Below, piece by piece: positions 53,287 through 64,000 of a stretch of DNA of 64,000 bases (positions are counted from its first letter, which is position 1; every line of letters begins with the position of its first letter). The DNA is from Phallusia fumigata (taxonomy: Eukaryota; Chordata; Ascidiacea; Phlebobranchia; Ascidiidae): contig QXVZ01019886.1 in assembly GCA_008931825.1 (NCBI GenBank), forward strand, positions 1-64,000, given 5' to 3'. Both the position numbers and the translations under genes were made by a program. Under the pieces are notes generated by a model. It worked only from the letters and a program-made list of their open reading frames with translations. It did not search any database and was not told where the DNA came from.

Positions 53287-56200
53287 CGGCAAACCCTGGC
53301 ATTTTCTTTTAATCGCTGGCTGTCAAATTTGTATGACTTTATCAGTAAGATGTGTGAATGCAAAAGGACAGATTATGAGTTCGAATTTGAAGATGGGCAC
53401 GGGACAGACACAACGCATAGTTCGAACAGATGATTTATTCGCCTCTCGTTAAAAGATGCTTGCACTACGTGCAGCGTATGCTTACGCTATGTGCAACGTA
53501 TAGGTTTTCAGGACGTTCTTATATAAACTGATAATATTCAAATTGTCAGAATAAACTGCACATATTCGTATGCCAACTTAATCAAATATAAACATTATTA
53601 CATTGGGTGATTGGGCTGTTGCACCATTGCTCACTAGCATAGAGGTCACACTCTCTATGATGTGTCCAGTAGATGGCGTGGAGGTGCTGATCTTGTTCAT
53701 TTTGTCTCTCATTGTGTATTCTTCGCTCTGTGCATCACGCACTTAATCTTAGGACATTGCAGCAGTCAGTCATTTATGTCAATTAGTTGTTGTCGTAGGG
53801 ATCCCGCTACACTGTTCTGCTCGGGATGCTATCAGGTCGGTCCCAAACACAACCACCGATTGATGTGGCCGCGTAGGAAATTAGAAATCAGCGGCATTGT
53901 CAGACTCTCCGGCGGTACTTTAACACACCGCGGCGCCAAGCCCATCTGCACTGCGCTATCTAGTTTCACTCAACTTTGCAGCAAGCAGACGTTCGTACGC
54001 GATACAGGGGAGTAATCTTTTCCATTGCGGGTTAACACCGCCTTCAACGAACCGTCGAATCTCTACGCAATGGTGTTGCTTTCCCACGAGGTTGAGTGCC
54101 CTCGCGTGGGAGAGTGATTCTATGCCCGAGTTATTTGACTTGTATCGATGCACACTCGGGATATCGTTCAGTTAACACTCGCCCAATCGCGCTGACCTGG
54201 TGGTCAAAGGATTCGACCTCGGTGTGATCTTTACCAATAGTAATCAAAAGCAGAGATATGGAAGACGTGCCGTTGCCAGCGATGCATTCATAACTGTGGA
54301 TATTATGCCATGAACGTCAATAGATTCGGTCATTAGGTGCTATTCTGAATTTCGAAGTTCGTGGCATTTTTGCTTCGCAACTCAACTGTTCAAGGTCTTT
54401 TATTACCGCGCTATACGTGACATTTGTTTTGTTGCATTTATCAACGCAACAACGTTTTAAATTAAACTTTCGCAAGTCATAAAGGAGTACATGTCTATAT
54501 GACACCATACCACGAAAGCATCCAGGGTGGCAATAGGCACAATATAAGAGGGATTTGAAAATTACTTATTCATATCCCGAGGGGGGGCGCTATTTCCTTG
54601 CACTTTTACAATTTGCTGATGGAAGTAAACAGTGGTTCCTCTTGAGAATACGAAACCACTGAAACTCGAATCATGTGAGGCCGCAATACTTTTCGTTTGC
54701 TTCCCCGAGGACCAAACATTCGACAAAATTATTCAATCATGAGTTTTGATCCAGTGTGTTGACGCAGAGCGCCCCAAGAGTTCTGCCCTAAAAGAAGTCA
54801 CTCGCCAAAGGTGCAAACTCTGATGACCTTTAGTCTGTTTTCTTGGCTTAGTCTGTTTTCTTCCACGTCATTTTAGCACTGGAGCAAAGTGTTGTTTTTC
54901 TTGCGGAAGCAACAACAGGATGGGAGCAAGTCAGAATAAAACAACCACACAAGTCAATTTTAAAGCTGTTTCGAAATTTTGTGCATGCGGTCATTGTCAG
55001 AAAGGTTGGTTTATTTTCCGTTAATTAAATCGCAGGTCCATAGAACTATTTCAGTGATTCAGCAAAAACGTTAGACAAAGGATCAGTGTATATAATGCTT
55101 TCATCTGACATTTTTCCCGTGCTCGTAACGCTACACACATTGGCCAGTTGACCAAATGTTTCGTTAACATGCGGCCGCGCTGCGGGATAGCCGCTGTATA
55201 GCCCAAGAGAAAGACATTCCGCTCTGGCCCTTAGGCGTTTATCACTTATCAAATAGATTACTGGAGGGTCGCGTTGGGCGCGAATCTATTTGTTTAGACG
55301 AGCACGCCTTCTTCTCTTTGATGTTTATGCTGGTTTAGTGAAATTTCAAAGTCAGCGGTTCGACTTCGGTCGACTTAGTCGAACTCGAACTGCCGAGGAA
55401 CGATAGGGGTCAGAAAGTGAACATGTTGACCTTGGAGATTTAAACTGGAGTCCAGATCATAAAGTTATTGTTGGGCAAACAAATGTGACATACAAGACAC
55501 AGTAGACTGGAACTGTGGCTGTGAAATTTCAAGAACGAAGTTATTTTCTCCACACCTTATCTTTGCTAACGTTTTTTCATACGAAAGAAGTTTCTGTGAC
55601 GGTGACATGTTTACCTGATTGTGAATCACCGCTGTTTCGTGCGTAAAATTCGCTCCGCAGAGGTTAGATGGGAGAAGTAACATCAAGACTAAGAGATTAC
55701 GTCGCTATCCTATAACTTGCCGCTACGTTTGGCATAGGTTTTGCCAAGTTAATACAAGTTTCGTAATTACGTTGGAGACGGTGCACTTCAGCTTCTTAGC
55801 AGCTGGACTGCCAGTAACTGGCAATTAAAATCGGCCGAGCGGCTTATTAACTTACAGGTTCACCGTAAATGTTCGCTGCCGGTTTAACAGTTTACAATTC
55901 TGTACTGTAATTACTGGGCCTTTTTTCTGTAACTGAAAGTTCGACGAACTCTGGCTTGTTTGCCTTGCTAGTGTTCAGATTCAGACAAGGTTCCGCTTCG
56001 TTGTTGGTGGTTGAAGTGCCCGTGTTTAACAAGGCACGAATCACGAGGTATAGGAATTCGTGTTGTTGTGTCTAAGAATAAACCTGTAGCGTTTGGTTTA
56101 TATTGCTAAATTCTGTATCCTATGGAGTGTAATACATTTGAAACTGGAGCCAAATCTAATGTGGTAGTGCAATAAATTAGATATGATGCACAGCTCTAGA

Positions 56201-59200
56201 TCGCAAACCATGCATATTTACTTAAATGTAAAAGGCATGTGCCCGCATAACCTCTGTTGAAAAATAAGAGACAGAAAAAGCAGACGGTTTGAGGAAGTCG
56301 GTTCAGGTTCTTAGCCCGAAACGTTCCACAGTTGATGAAGCGCGTCGCCAGCCGAGTGTCGATGGGTGCTTTGCGTTATTGCACCACCACAGGTTAACGA
56401 CAGGCAGCCCGTATCGCTTCTTATCGCATACCGATGCCGTGGGATTTCGGCCAAAAAAGGGATCGAATCAAAGGTTTTGAAACAGAGGGCTTAGCTAAAA
56501 ACGGTATGGCGTTAAACTGTTTAGGTGTTGCGTAAGTGTTTGAAAACAGATTTCATTCTGCATCAGAATATAGCTGTAAGACAAGTTGCAAGTTGTAATG
56601 CATGCTTTAAATCAAACAGTATATTTACACACGTAACGATGCATATGTTTGCAATCTTTACCAGCGCATGATAGTAATCTTCCGGAGCGGGTGAGAGTTA
56701 AGATTGCCGTTGGGAGTTTGGTAGCTCTTTGGAGAAGTTCTAACAATTGTATTCTGCAAGAAATCCGGCGACTAACATAGTATTTGCAACCACACAAATA
56801 ACGTATACATGCACGAAAACCAGTATCCGGTTTTGCGGGAATCCAACACTTCTGTGGCGAATCGTTGAACGATGATAGTGTCAAGTGTGCGTTGGCCTTA
56901 TGTAGGCGAATGACACGTATGACGTCATCTCATCGAAGTGTTGTCTCTGACAAAAGAGGCGCGCGACGTACCAGCGACGAGGAACGGATTTTGCCCAACA
57001 CTTGTGTTGTTGTATCTGTAATCACGAGGTTTCCGGTTGCCGAACCCGTGACGCGTTTTGTCTTTTTGCTTTTTGTTGTCAAACATTAAGTTCAATAGAC
57101 GCGTTTAATAGGTAGCCGTTTGTATTGGAAAGTGAAACTGTAGAAGCTGTTATTTGTGGTAGCCTATATTTGTTGCAGGTGAACGAAGCTGGTGTTAAAT
57201 GGTCATATTTGCCTACATCGTACTGTTGTTGATTTTTTTTAGGGGGGGGGGGATTTTACTCTTTTTTTCCAATTTGATCAAAATCATGACACAAGTCACG
57301 TGGAAGGCAACAGTTACATAATCATCAAAACTTTGTTTTCATGTGTGTGAAATCAGCCACAAAAAGGGCAAAAAAAATTAAATCTATTTTATTTCCATCA
57401 GGAGTAGTTCCGCGCTTTCGTTTTGTTGTCCTTGGCCATCTGCCCTAATCCTCAAAGGAAATGTAGCTTGAATTTGGTGCGACGTTGAATTTCGGCGACC
57501 AGCGAATCGGAAGATTCTGTGGATTAATTATTTATATCTGTCGGTTTAATTTTTCTGCGCCACGGCGTTGGTGATTGGATGTCCAGATGTTGTTATATTT
57601 AGAGCAGAACGTTGGTTATTCCAGGAGAAAAACGAGTTTTGGTACATAACAGATGCGATTGTAAGTTTGCGAGCAAATATGCTATGTAGGAAAGGAGTGT
57701 AGCATTTGCAACTAAGGCTCTCACGGGAAAGTAATACCTTAACAGCGGTACGTGATTGTTAGACAACGGAAATAAAGGATTTTAACATTTGTTCGCAAGA
57801 GATTTTTTTGCCGAATAGAATTTATATTTAAATTTAACAGCAGCAAGATGCCGTTGTAGACAACCATTCGGTTATTCGGCTATAACCTGTCAGCAGCAAA
57901 TGTCAGCAAACGCGCAAACACAATTTTCAACCCGTGGGGCAAGATGCGATCGATAGGTGCGCAGTCGTTAGGCAGTTGTTATCTCACCCTAAGGTTACCG
58001 TCAATCCGTTGATCCGCAGTCAGTATTATAGTTGCCGTAATGTTCTGTCACACAGACGCCGAACTGCTGATAATAACGGTAATAGGGATTGAGGGCTTGT
58101 GGCTGACACGTTGAAACATGAACTGCATGTCAAGTGCAGGTTAAAACCCGACATCGGCGGCATTACTTTTCCCGGCCCAGTAATTTTCCACACCTTATGA
58201 CAGAAAAACGCGTGGAGTACGTTCGTAACGAAAAATAGCGAATTCCTCATTTCCAACCAACTGCAGGTATATGTGTGTTTTCTGTTGGCAAATTTTTTCA
58301 AATTAACAGTCATGGAGAAAAATAAATGTCTTGCTTTAAAAGCACAACCTCATCATGTGGTTTATTGGTAACACCACTGGGTTAATCTTTAAACGGGTGT
58401 CGTCATACCGAGCCTACATAGCACAACACACACACAGTTATGTCAACGGCAAAGCGCGCCCAATGGTACCCTGTAATTTTCCTCTTTGCCGTGGATGTCC
58501 AAATTTCAAACAACGATCGGGCTCCAATGACGTGTATTTCGCTCGCGGTGAGAAACTTGTTCACTTACAAAAGCATTAAGAGCCTCTTGGTCGGGTCGGT
58601 GTAGAACTCATGTAAATGATCGACAGTTGCGCCTTAGCTAGTGGCGCCATGAAACTAACGACAGAAGAGATTAAAGTCAATGTGATTATGATATGTATGT
58701 CAACCGCAGTGGCAACTGTCCAGTTTGGTTCTAGCAAAGAAACTGTGAAGTTTGCACTTTTACAGTGCGCTTAGTTTTTGCAGTTCAGGACTATGGGATA
58801 GGCCATCTCGGTGTTTGGATTTTGCGATTCAAAAGTAGGATGTGGGTTTTAAGAACCACATGTTGTGAATGGAGAGAAACAACCAATTGCTTGGTTCACA
58901 TTCGGGAACCTTACAATGCGGTTTATTAGGTCCAGAGGAATATATAACGTCGCATGTATGAAAAGTGTTTGCTTTCTGCTGACAGGTTGTTCGCCAAAGT
59001 AGCAGGTCAGTAGGCAGAGGTCGTATTTACTGACTTTTCAACTTTATTACCGCGTACCACCCAGTCTGTCGCGCGTTGCTTTTCTTTACAGCACTGTCAT
59101 AAATGACAGCGAAGGGCACAGCTTTGTCACAGTAGCTTGATGCAAACATTGGCTATGTAGGCCAACAGCTATAATTCAACATATTTAGACACACGTCGTT

Positions 59201-60765
59201 TGGGTATATCTGAAGTAAATTAGCTTTATTCAGCGGAACTCGTACAAAATTGATGTGGCGCAAAGCGAAAGTACAACATCCGCCTGAATGCGTTTTTGTT
59301 TTATGTTTAGAAAGGCAGTTATTGTCAACAAATCCAACCTAGTTGTTTACGCTAAGGACCACCTAATTGACCTGGTTTGTAAAGAAGGAAGGTCGACTCG
59401 GGTCCTTGTGCCAATCTGATCAGCCCCGATCTACCGATTTTATCTGCCAATTAAGCCGATGCTCATTAAATTGATTTTTTCCCGAGCGCATTTGAAAGCA
59501 TGGCAACCGACTGTTCATTAACGGTTTGCCAATACCCCATGTTAGTAGATGAATTGCCTACGCATAAAGGTTGTTTTTTACAGAAATAAAAATGAAATTA
59601 CGTTTTACAAAGCCTACAGTTGGGTAAAAAAAGTTTTATGCGAAGGAGAAATACACTTTCTGCTTCGTCTATGTATCGCGTCTGAGCTGTAGCTGTTACG
59701 CTTTCTAGTTTCAGTGCGTTGGCTTTTCTTAGACAAATTTGAACTGTCGTCGCCAAATCATCCGTATCACAACAGAGCGGCGTTAGCTTGGCGTCGTCCT
59801 TTGTTTCGTTACTAAAACCAAAACTCGGGCCACAAAGCCGAAATTCCAAGCGGTGCTAGTGAAGGAACAAATATATCCGAAGATCAGCCTCTCATTTGAA
59901 GCAACCAGCCTCGACAGAGTGTAGTGCGAGCAGCTCCAGTCTTTGCTGATCATGGTGTTTGTGCTTTGAATTTAAACAGAGCAGTTAGAATGGGTGTATA
60001 AAAGCGCAACAGACTGCTCTGTGCACAGAGCTATGCTTAAACGTTATTCAAATATGCGTGTGTGCATGTAATGTGCGTGTTCATTTGCCGCAATGTTCTG
60101 TCTGGTGTTTTTTCAACGGTTTAATTGTTGTGAACTATTTGTATTAACCAAAGAAAGAACCAGGACTATTTAACATTGTTTATTTCAAAAGCCACTTGGT
60201 GCCTTGCATGTTTCGATTTAAGCAAATTTTGTCGATTGATTCTGTCCTGGAGTATCCGAAATGATACTTGCGATCAGCTGTATCTGCGCAAGTGTTCCCA
60301 CAATGGGCCACTGATTAAAACGCTATTGTTTCCAGTGCGCTGAAGCACTGCCGTTCCGCGCGATCATGCTAGCTCGAGCACCGCCGAGTTTTTCCTCGAT
60401 GACACAGACCTAGTTCGTTTGGCCGTTTGCTTGGAGGGTTGGGTTTGACTGTTTTTCGCGCCTGTGTGCCAAGATTATTCGTTGGGGTTATACAAGCTCA
60501 TGATTTGTTTGCCCAGAGCTCAGTGTCTTTCTCGTTTCGTTGAATGTAAACAGACAATTTACACTTGCTTTTAGTTAGGTGGTCGTGCTCAGTCTTTGTA
60601 TAGTTGTAGCCTGAAAAACGTATGGCTGTATTGTGCGTTAGGTATTCGACTCTAATTTTACAGATTTATGTTGTAGATTTTACTGATTGTTAGTTCTAGT
60701 TAACACAAAATATATGTAGTTGTTGTGTTATTTGTACACAAAGAGTCCATACACATAAGTGTAAA

Positions 60766-63700
60766 ATGACAGCTGTGGATTGTACACCAAACATCAGCTA
60801 TGGAAAAACTCCAACTCGTATGATGAATCGGAGTTCTGATTATCTTCGTGGGAACAGCATTCACAAACAAAGTATGTATATATGTTTCTAAGTTTGTGTG
60901 TCATTACAATTAACTTGTGTCATTTTCTTAGTTCTTTGTTTGTTGTAAAAACAACACTTTTTGGCTTATGGTAAAAAACTAAATTAAATTGTGCTGTTTG
61001 TCTGTATTTTTACAGACCCAGAAAGTAGAAGAAAAACGGCAGCTGAGCGACTTGAAGCGGACAAGCTGAAATATGTTAAAAGCTCCAAAGCCAGACAACG
61101 AAGGTTCACTTTAGGTATGATTTAAAAAAGGAGACCTAGTATTTGAATATTACATGTTGATTTTTATTACAGAGCTACACAGCACATCACCCCATAATGA
61201 CAGCACTGGAACTCATTCAATGGGAACTGCTTCTACTGGGTCCCCCATCAATGTAGATGAGGATGATGTTAGTGATTACACTGGATGTGATGTCACCAAT
61301 GAAATATCAAAGGACAGCATCCATAGGTCACAAAGCAATGGGACATTTTACAGTGGTATTCATGCTGTTCACAAGACAGTGGTACGGTCATCAACTGACA
61401 ATGACTTCTCCAACAGGCTGAAAATTTTATCTTGTGCCCAGAGTCCTAAAGTTGGACTTTCCTATAATGCTGGTGATAGTGCAGACAAGCAAGCAAAGAA
61501 CAAACCAAGCGGCCGCAAGGAAGTGTCACAGGCCCAATCCCAAGAATTTGTGTCTGGTTCCTCACCGAAAGATGGTCGCCGAGGAAAATCACTGTCCAAC
61601 TACTTAAACAAAGCAAAGGAGGGTATAAAAGCAGTAACTTCAACAATTGCGGGGGCAAACTCTAATGAAGAAGTTGACTCTAGGTCGAGACCATCTCGTT
61701 CTACCACTACTAGCAAATCAAGCAAAGTGCGCTCTGCTAGTGTTGGTGCCAGTGTGTACAGGAGTAGGGAACATGCACCCAGTCGAGGAACAGATGTACA
61801 AAAAGTAAATGTCAATAGAACTGTATCTGATAACCCTGTTATGAGCCCTCGGTCACAACTGAAACATGCCCGACAAAATCTGAAAAAGGTTAACAGCATG
61901 CCAAAAAACAGTACAAAAAAATTTTCAGAAAACCGTGTTGTTCAAGATGAAAATCGGACTAATTTTACATCGCCATCTGCTCGACCAAAGTCAAACACAT
62001 TTACTGTGGTACCAAACCAAACAAAAGATACAGAAAAGGACTGTTTTGATATAAAAAGTTTCAACCATGTTTATGATTTTAAAGACAACACTCCCCATGA
62101 GAAACCAACGCCATCAAGCAAACCATCACATTTAAGAACTCGACCCTTATCTGTGATTGAAAACAGAGACACCCGCAACAACAATTTTGCAAATAATATT
62201 CACAACACAATAAATTCAGATAACGAAGGGCGAGGAGTTATTCGACGAAGAAGTTCAACTAAAGAAGATGACCAGGATGAAGGTAAGTTATGATTGAGCA
62301 AAATGTGTTGTCATGAGGGACTTTAAAATGTTAATCTTAGTGTAGCAATAAATCAGTTTGTTAACACACTAAGTTTGCTCCAGTTTATTAAAGGTTTTTA
62401 ATTTAGTTCTGTGTATTGCTGCAAGATACATGTCTTGCCAAAAAATTTCTATTGTTGGTCTTCATCATTTTGCGATTTAAAACAGGTAATGATGTAAATC
62501 TATCATCAACATACCAAAAGCGAACAAGTGGGTCTGGCATTCGCAGAATATCCTCCCAACGATTAAAACGTCGTTCCTGGGATCTGGCCCACACAATGGA
62601 CACAAGTTTGCAACTTGCAATGGTTAGTACCTTTTGGCAGATAGATAGTTATTCTTTTCCATGGGTGGATTAAACAACTGTTTGGATTTTGTAATGATTG
62701 TATTGAATTTGTAGCAATGACAGTATTGGGTGTTTATAGGACAAGCAGAGTGCTCCCACTTCGTTAACTCCAGATCCTGATATGGTTTTATCATCACCCT
62801 TCACCAACCTGCCAAAACAGAGGAAGTCATGGAGCAGGGTCCCTCCAACAACTGATAACAGAAGGTTGCAAAGCAGCAGGACCTCTTATCATGAAGGTAA
62901 AGTATAATTAATTTATATTTTAAATTGTAACAACTAAGAACCTCATTTTGGATTTTAAATATTTTTTAAAACAGCCTTGTCTTACATAGAAATGAACAAA
63001 CCTGGTGCACGAAAGAGCATTACGGAAGCATTAGAGGAAATATTTAATCCCCTTGAGCAAGATGAAGCTATTACTATGAACAGCATGTCTCCTGATGCCA
63101 GTGCTGAGGCAAAGACTTTGGTTGGACAAACAACAAACAAATCCTCATTTTCAAATCAGCTGCACACTCAAAACTCAATTGCAGACAACATTAACAACCT
63201 ACTTAGAGGGGCTGATGCAATGGGAGAAATGGAGTATGACAATTTATCACGTTCAAAAACTCCAGAAAGTTCTCGATCGAAGACACCCACTGGTGACCAA
63301 AACATGGATTGCTTTGGTGGGAATGATGTTGACATTGACTTGGGAAACATAAAATACTTCACATCATCATCATCTCATGCAAGGTCAAAAAGTTCTGTTA
63401 ATTCCTCGCCTGATTCATTGCATCGAAGACACAGCCGCAGGGACGATGGTCACAAAATCCATGACAACAAATACTCAGAGTCAAGACAGTGGACTAATTA
63501 CTCTGAAAATCAGGGCATATCATCACAGCCACTAAATAGGATTGATCTTGCCCCTGCAGCTGATCACCAAACTGCAGGTTGTAATTCAGGTTCACCGATG
63601 TTGGCACCAAGGTCAAGGCGAGAAGTTGCACCTGACTGTGGCATGAGGTAAGTTTTTGAACAAAACCATTTTGGTTACTAGTTTTTTTAAGATGTGCTGA

Positions 63701-63924
63701 TCTTTATGTTGATTTTATCAAACAGAAAGTGAACATGTGTGTTCATGACATTATTTAGATTGAAAATGTAAAATGTTTAGTTGAAGTGTATGTTTATCTA
63801 TTTTGCAGAAGCAACACAAACTCTCTCAGTCGAAATGGGCCAAGCACAGATGAGCATGTCAACACAATGAGGTCACAAAACACAACAAGCTCAGCATCAG
63901 CAGATGTGACCAAGCCGTTTACTG
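60766..63924 (+). CDS. FAM110-family centrosome-associated protein, 3' end outside window
   Basis: Seven exons chain in phase: 60766-60871, 61016-61114, 61173-62282, 62486-62622, 62740-62896, 62975-63647 and 63809-63924. The last ends at a GT donor, so the gene continues past the window. The N-terminus has SSDYLRGNS followed by RRKTAAERLEADKLKYVKS, matching the conserved N-terminal motif of vertebrate FAM110A-D (YLLRG, AVERLEADKAKYVKS). FAM110 proteins localise to centrosomes and spindle poles and affect cell-cycle progression. Beyond the motif, over 750 residues are Ser/Thr/Lys-rich and low in predicted order. The typical conserved FAM110 C-terminal region should lie downstream. ITEALEEIFNPLEQDE (near 63029) is a possible start of it. 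The product is already longer than vertebrate FAM110 proteins. An acceptor at 60662 suggests a spliced or trans-spliced 5' UTR. Confidence 0.8.
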
Positions 63925-64000
63925 GTGGGTTTGGATTTATTTTTGAAAACAACCACCAAAATACTGACTATCATTTAAATTACTTTTTCTTCTTAAAGCT

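Larger units (their letters stand above)
51422..60662. other. 9.2-kb gene-poor interval
   Basis: No protein-coding gene is recognised between the Rab and FAM110-like genes. The left part holds a contig overlap (51809-53286) and a transposon (52103-52829). The rest has only short open frames without recognised similarity. A run of 8 T, one A and 11 G lies at 57233-57252. Paired short hairpins occur near 54080-54162 (CCCACG-AGG and CCCGAGT arms). The right part may hold FAM110 upstream exons or enhancers. Confidence 0.6.

Noticed and set aside
54180-54230. tRNA-like or SINE-like segment (CTGACCTGGTGGTCAAAGG, then GATTCGACC)
   Set aside because: It vaguely resembles tRNA promoter boxes, but spacing is wrong for A and B boxes and no cloverleaf can be drawn.

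Overview
This is an animal nuclear window, most likely from an invertebrate chordate of the ascidian (sea squirt) type. The evidence is compact multi-exon genes with short GT-AG introns, chordate-type WNK, CFAP100, ANKRD42, FAM110 and acetylcholinesterase genes, and strong heterozygosity. The species cannot be fixed from sequence alone. Seven genes are supported. Exon chains were built by hand and checked for reading-phase continuity across every junction.

Layout. 1-5546, minus strand: ANKRD42-like ankyrin/coiled-coil gene, 3' end missing. 5547-6093: short divergent promoter with an RFX X-box-like site. 6094-12352, plus: CFAP100 (CCDC37), an axonemal protein. 12353-14183: mostly noncoding. 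14184-38694, plus: a very large WNK kinase gene (22 coding exons, about 2,590 codons, one 8.4-kb intron). 38695-42567: noncoding. 42568-46502, plus: acetylcholinesterase with an intact catalytic triad and a GPI-type C-terminus. 48733-49461, plus: intronless NDUFS7 (complex I PSST subunit). 50169-51421, minus: Rab19/Rab43-like GTPase, convergent with NDUFS7. 51422-60765: gene-poor stretch with a polymorphic DNA transposon. 60766-63924 and beyond, plus: FAM110-family gene running off the window.

Assembly. The window has ten solitary N bases. At most of them the sequence after the N repeats sequence before it, so allelic contig ends were joined without merging. This creates false duplicate exons in ANKRD42, CFAP100 and WNK. 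It also gives free allele comparisons: coding differences noted are synonymous, introns carry indels, and one overlap shows a transposon present on one copy and absent on the other.

The genes are mostly unrelated housekeeping, signalling and ciliary loci and do not form an operon or pathway cluster. The one suggestive pairing is the head-to-head ANKRD42/CFAP100 promoter. I did not find a convincing undescribed system. The best leads are the GPI-type acetylcholinesterase with an unusual N-terminal extension, the heterozygous transposon, the X-box and a G-rich tandem repeat inside the WNK intron.
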